NCBI GenBank assembly: GCA_964057225.1
Contig: OZ059896.1
Location: 992,001 to 1,056,000 of the forward strand
From: Auanema rhodensis
Taxonomy: Eukaryota > Nematoda > Chromadorea > Rhabditida > Rhabditidae
Direction of reading: 5' to 3'
DNA: 64,000 bases
Of this stretch, positions 60,008-64,000 are shown piece by piece. Position 1 is the first letter of the stretch; each line of letters opens with the position of its first letter. A model generated the notes under the pieces. It saw only the letters and a list, made by a program, of their open reading frames with translations, was not told the origin of the DNA and did no database searches. The translations under genes and the position numbers were made by a program.

Positions 60008-63000
60008 ATCAACTGATATAAGTTCACACTTATATCCTCGATTTTCACCCTGAAGAATTAATTTTTTCGTTGAATAACATTGTCCATCGTTTTTGCCTCG
60101 AAAAAAGGAATCTAAAAACATCTACTTTTCGCTAAATTATTTTGAAATTTTTCGAAAAAATTTTTGTCAAAATGTTTTTGGAAGCAATTTTGAGTGTACA
60201 TGGAAACTCAACATACACTAATGCATCATTTTCCAAACGATCATAACTAATTTTTGTATTAAGCGTTTCTCAATGTAGTATAGTGCATTCGATGCGGATT
60301 TTTAAGCTGCGTCGATCTGTACTATCAGATTTGCGCTGGCTTGAAAATGCACCGAGATATCAACTGATATAAGTTTACACCTATATCCTCTATTTTCACC
60401 CTGAAGAATTAATTTTTTCGTTGAATAACATTGTCCATCGTTTTTGCCTCGGAAAAAGGAATCTAAAAACATCTACTTTTTGCTACATTATTTTGAAATT
60501 TTTCGAAAAAAATTTTGTCAAAATGTTTTTGGAAGCAATTTTGAGTGTACATGGAAACTCAACATACACTAATGCATCATTTTTCAAAAGATCATAACTA
60601 ATTTTTGTATTAAGCGTTTCTCAATGTAGTATAGTGCATTCGATGCGGATTATTAAGCTGCGTCGATCTGTACTATCAGATTTGCGCTAGCTTAAAAATG
60701 CACCGAGATATCAACTGATATAAGTTCACACTTATATCCTCGATTTTCACCCTGAAGAATTAATTTTTTCGTTGAATAACATTGTCCATCGTTTTTGCCT
60801 CAAAAAAAGGAATCTAAAAACATCTACTTTTCGCTAAATTATTTTGAAATTTTTCGAAAAAATTTTTGTCAAAATGTTTTTGGAAGCAATTTTGAGTGTA
60901 CATGGAAACTCAACATACACTAATGCATCATTTTTCAAACGATCATAACTAATTTTTGTATTAAGCGTTTCTCAATGTAGTATAGTGCATTCGATGCGGA
61001 TTTTTAAGCTGCGTCGATCTGTACTATCAGATTTGCGCTAGCTTGAAAATGCACCGAGATATCAACTGATATAAGTTCACACCTATATCCTCGATTTTCA
61101 CCCTGAAGAATTAATTTTTTCGTTGAATAACATTGTCCATCGTTTTTGCCTTGAAAAAAGGAATCTAAAAACATCTACTTTTCGCTAAATTATTTTGAAA
61201 TTTTTTGAAAAAATTTTTGTCAAAATGTTTTTGGAAGCAATTTTGAGTGTACATGGAAACTCAACATACACTAATGCATCATTTTTCAAAAGATCATAAC
61301 TAATTTTTGTATTAAGCTTTTCTTAATGTAGTATAGTGCATTCGATGCGGATTTTTAAGCTGCGTCGATCTGTACTATCTGATTTGCGCTAGCTTGAAAA
61401 TGCACCGAGATATCAACTGATATAAGTTCACACTTATATCCTCGACTTTCACCCTGAAGAATTAATTTTTTCGTTGAATAACATTGTCCATCGTTTTTGC
61501 CTCAAAAAAAGGAATCTAAAAACATCTACTTTTCGCTAAATTATTTTGAAATTTTTCGAAAAAATTTTTGTCAAAATGTTTTTGGAAGCAATTTTGAGTG
61601 TACATGGAAACTCAACATACACTAATGCATCATTTTTCAAACGATCATAACTAATTTTTGTATTAAGCGTTTCTCAATGTAGTATAGTGCATTCGATGCG
61701 GATTTTTAAGCTGCGTCGATCTGTACTATCAGATTTGCGCTAGCTTGAAAATGCACCGAGATATCAACTGATATAAGTTCACACTTATATCCTCGATTTT
61801 CACCCTGAAGAATTAATTTTTTCGTTGAATAACATTGTCCATCGTTTTTGCCTCGAAAAAAGGAATCTAAAAACATCTACTTTTCGCTAAATTATTTTGA
61901 AATTTTTCGAAAAAATTTTTGTCAAAATGTTTTTGGAAGCAATTTTGAGTGTACATGGAAACTCAACATACACTAATGCATCATTTTTCAAACGATCATA
62001 ACTAATTTTTGTATTAAGCGTTTCTCAATGTAGTATAGTGCATTCGATGCGGATTTTTAAGCTGCGTCGATCTGTACTATCAGATTTGCGCTAGCTTGAA
62101 AATGCACCGAGATATCAACTGATATAAGTTCACACTTATATCCTCGATTTTCACCCTGAAGAATTAATTTTTTCGTTGAATAACATTGTCCATCGTTTTT
62201 GCCTCGAAAAAAGGAATCTAAAAACATCTACTTTTCGCTAAATTATTTTGAAATTTTTCGAAAAAATTTTTGTCAAAATGTTTTTGGAAGCAATTTTGAG
62301 TGTACATGGAAACTCAACATACACTAATGCATCATTTTCCAAACGATCATAACTAATTTTTGTATTAAGCGTTTCTCAATGTAGTATAGTGCATTCGATG
62401 CGGATTTTTAAGCTGCGTCGATCTGTTCTATCAGATTTGCGCTAGCTTGAAAATGCACCGAGATATCAACTGATATAAGTTCACACTTATATCCTCGATT
62501 TTCACCCTGAAGAATTAATTTTTTCGTTGAATAACATTGTCCATCGTTTTTGCCTCGAAAAAAGGAATCTAAAAACATCTACTTTTCGCTAAATTATTTT
62601 GAAATTTTTCGAAAAAATTTTTGTCAAAATGTTTTTGGAAGCAATTTTGAGTGTACATGGAAACTCAACATACACTAATGCATCATTTTCCAAACGATCA
62701 TAACTAATTTTTGTATTAAGCGTTTCTCAATGTAGTATAGTGCATTCGATGCGGATTTTTAAGCTGCGTCGATCTGTACTATCAGATTTGCGCTGGCTTG
62801 AAAATGCACCGAGATATCAACTGATATAAGTTTACACCTATATCCTCTATTTTCACCCTGAAGAATTAATTTTTTCGTTGAATAACATTGTCCATCGTTT
62901 TTGCCTCGGAAAAAGGAATCTAAAAACATCTACTTTTTGCTACATTATTTTGAAATTTTTCGAAAAAAATTTTGTCAAAATGTTTTTGGAAGCAATTTTG

Positions 63001-63867
63001 AGTGTACATGGAAACTCAACATACACTAATGCATCATTTTTCAAAAGATCATAACTAATTTTTGTATTAAGCGTTTCTCAATGTAGTATAGTGCATTCGA
63101 TGCGGATTATTAAGCTGCGTCGATCTGTACTATCAGATTTGCGCTAGCTTAAAAATGCACCGAGATATCAACTGATATAAGTTCACACTTATATCCTCGA
63201 TTTTCACCCTGAAGAATTAATTTTTTCGTTGAATAACATTGTCCATCGTTTTTGCCTCAAAAAAAGGAATCTAAAAACATCTACTTTTCGCTAAATTATT
63301 TTGAAATTTTTCGAAAAAATTTTTGTCAAAATGTTTTTGGAAGCAATTTTGAGTGTACATGGAAACTCAACATACACTAATGCATCATTTTTCAAACGAT
63401 CATAACTAATTTTTGTATTAAGCGTTTCTCAATGTAGTATAGTGCATTCGATGCGGATTTTTAAGCTGCGTCGATCTGTACTATCAGATTTGCGCTAGCT
63501 TGAAAATGCACCGAGATATCAACTGATATAAGTTCACACCTATATCCTCGATTTTCACCCTGAAGAATTAATTTTTTCGTTGAATAACATTGTCCATCGT
63601 TTTTGCCTTGAAAAAAGGAATCTAAAAACATCTACTTTTCGCTAAATTATTTTGAAATTTTTTGAAAAAATTTTGTCAAAATGTTTTTGGAAGCAATTTT
63701 GAGTGTACATGGAAACTCAACATACACTAATGCATCATTTTTCAAAAGATCATAACTAATTTTTGTATTAAGCTTTTCTTAATGTAGTATAGTGCATTCG
63801 ATGCGGATTTCTAAGCTGCGTCGATCTGTACTATCAGATTTGCGCTAGCTTGAAAATGCACCGAGAT
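60008..63867 (+). repeat. Seven-unit displaced duplication (units 172-175 and 179-182)
   Basis: Units 172-175 (60008-61411) recur as 179-182 (62465-63867), displaced by 2457 bp. The order is: a ttttccaaac/gctggc unit; an aagtttacacc/ctcggaaaaagg/gctacatt unit; a gcctcaaaa unit; and a ttttttgaaa/agatcat/cttttcttaat unit. Unit 182 differs from 175 by losing one T (gaaaaaattttgtc, 350 bp), by gatttctaag, and by actatcag instead of actatctg. Units 171 and 176 (ctcgactttc) form a separate five-unit displacement. Confidence 0.83.
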
Positions 63868-64000
63868 ATCAACTGATATAAGTTCACACTTATATCCTCG
63901 ATTTTCACCCTGAAGAATTAATTTTTTCGTTGAATAACATTGTCCATCGTTTTTGCCTCAAAAAAAGGAATCTAAAAACATCTACTTTTCGCTAAATTAT
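63868..64000 (+). repeat. Partial satellite unit at the right edge (unit 183)
   Basis: The first 133 bases of a further unit (cacacT, gcctcaaaa, tttcgct) run off the window, so the array continues. Its left half matches the gcctcaaaa units 171 and 176 except for ctcgattttc. Confidence 0.95.

Larger units (their letters stand above)
1..64000 (+). repeat. 351-bp satellite DNA array, 182 full units plus a partial unit
   Basis: The window is a head-to-tail tandem of one 351-bp A+T-rich unit. Starts were read directly at 1, 352, 703, 1054, 1405, 1756, 2107, 2458 and so on to 63868. All units have the same orientation, and no foreign sequence lies between any two. Unit length is 351 bp in 163 units, 350 bp in 17 and 352 bp in 2. 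Neighbouring units usually differ at only a few to about a dozen sites, and the same variants recur tens of kilobases apart, as expected from unequal exchange and conversion. Nearly every junction carries a GATATC (EcoRV) site at p349-p3. It is lost at the junctions near 37552, 43165 and 51232 (gagttatc) and near 22464 and 24569 (gatatgaac). A centromeric or heterochromatic role is inference. I do not recognise the family. Confidence 0.99.

Noticed and set aside
1-64000. CRISPR array or other repeat-spacer system
   Set aside because: Units are 351 bp and abut directly, with no unique spacers between repeats and no cas genes.
1-64000. Telomeric or subtelomeric simple repeats
   Set aside because: No tandem TTAGGG, TTTAGGG or TTAGG runs on either strand were seen; the repeat unit is far longer.
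1-64000. tRNA, rRNA or snRNA gene fragments as the origin of the unit
   Set aside because: No A-box/B-box pair, cloverleaf or recognisable rRNA stretch was seen in the unit on either strand.

Overview
The whole 64,000-base window is one uninterrupted satellite DNA array. It is a head-to-tail tandem of a 351-bp unit, all in the same orientation, with no gene, transposon, RNA gene or unique spacer anywhere. Setting unit 1 at base 1 (first bases atcaactgat), I count 182 complete units plus a 133-base partial unit at the right edge (63868-64000). The unit is about 31% G+C (109 of 351 bases in unit 1). Unit lengths are tightly held: 163 units of 351 bp, 17 of 350 bp and 2 of 352 bp, and this census reproduces the start of the last partial unit exactly. 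Both window edges lie inside the array, so its true size is unknown.

The organism is a eukaryote with long homogeneous satellite arrays, presumably (peri)centromeric or other heterochromatin. I do not recognise the family. Frequent CpG to TpG/CpA changes at several sites suggest cytosine methylation of the array, which would suit a plant or a methylating animal. A non-methylating invertebrate cannot be excluded from sequence alone.

Layout, by shared variants. 1-6318: units with tttggag/gctggc alternating with cacacC units, in an 11-unit higher-order pattern. 6319-8775: a uniform patch of ttttgct/cttattt units. 8776-15794: mixed units ending in a tandem pair of 7-unit blocks. 15795-22463: dimer duplications and cttttcttaat units. 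21761-27725: 6-unit and 4-unit duplications. 27726-33341: gattattaag units and a 6-unit duplication. 33342-37902: mixed units. 37903-39657: five apparently identical units. 39658-51933: a modular region where a four-unit cassette recurs. 51934-64000: units closest to the overall consensus, with 4- and 7-unit repeats.

The biology visible is that of satellite evolution: nested tandem duplication at scales of 1, 2, 3, 4, 5, 6, 7, 11 and 15 units, mosaic units made by recombination or conversion, CpG decay, and several short dyads present in nearly every unit (unit positions 350-12, 8-29, 138-158, 181-206, 291-341). No protein-coding gene is supported. The longest open frame (57601-57882) exists only because three point changes made a start codon and removed two stops in one unit.

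Coordinates within a unit are quoted as p1-p351. Unit n starts at 1+351(n-1), minus one for each preceding 350-bp unit and plus one for each preceding 352-bp unit.
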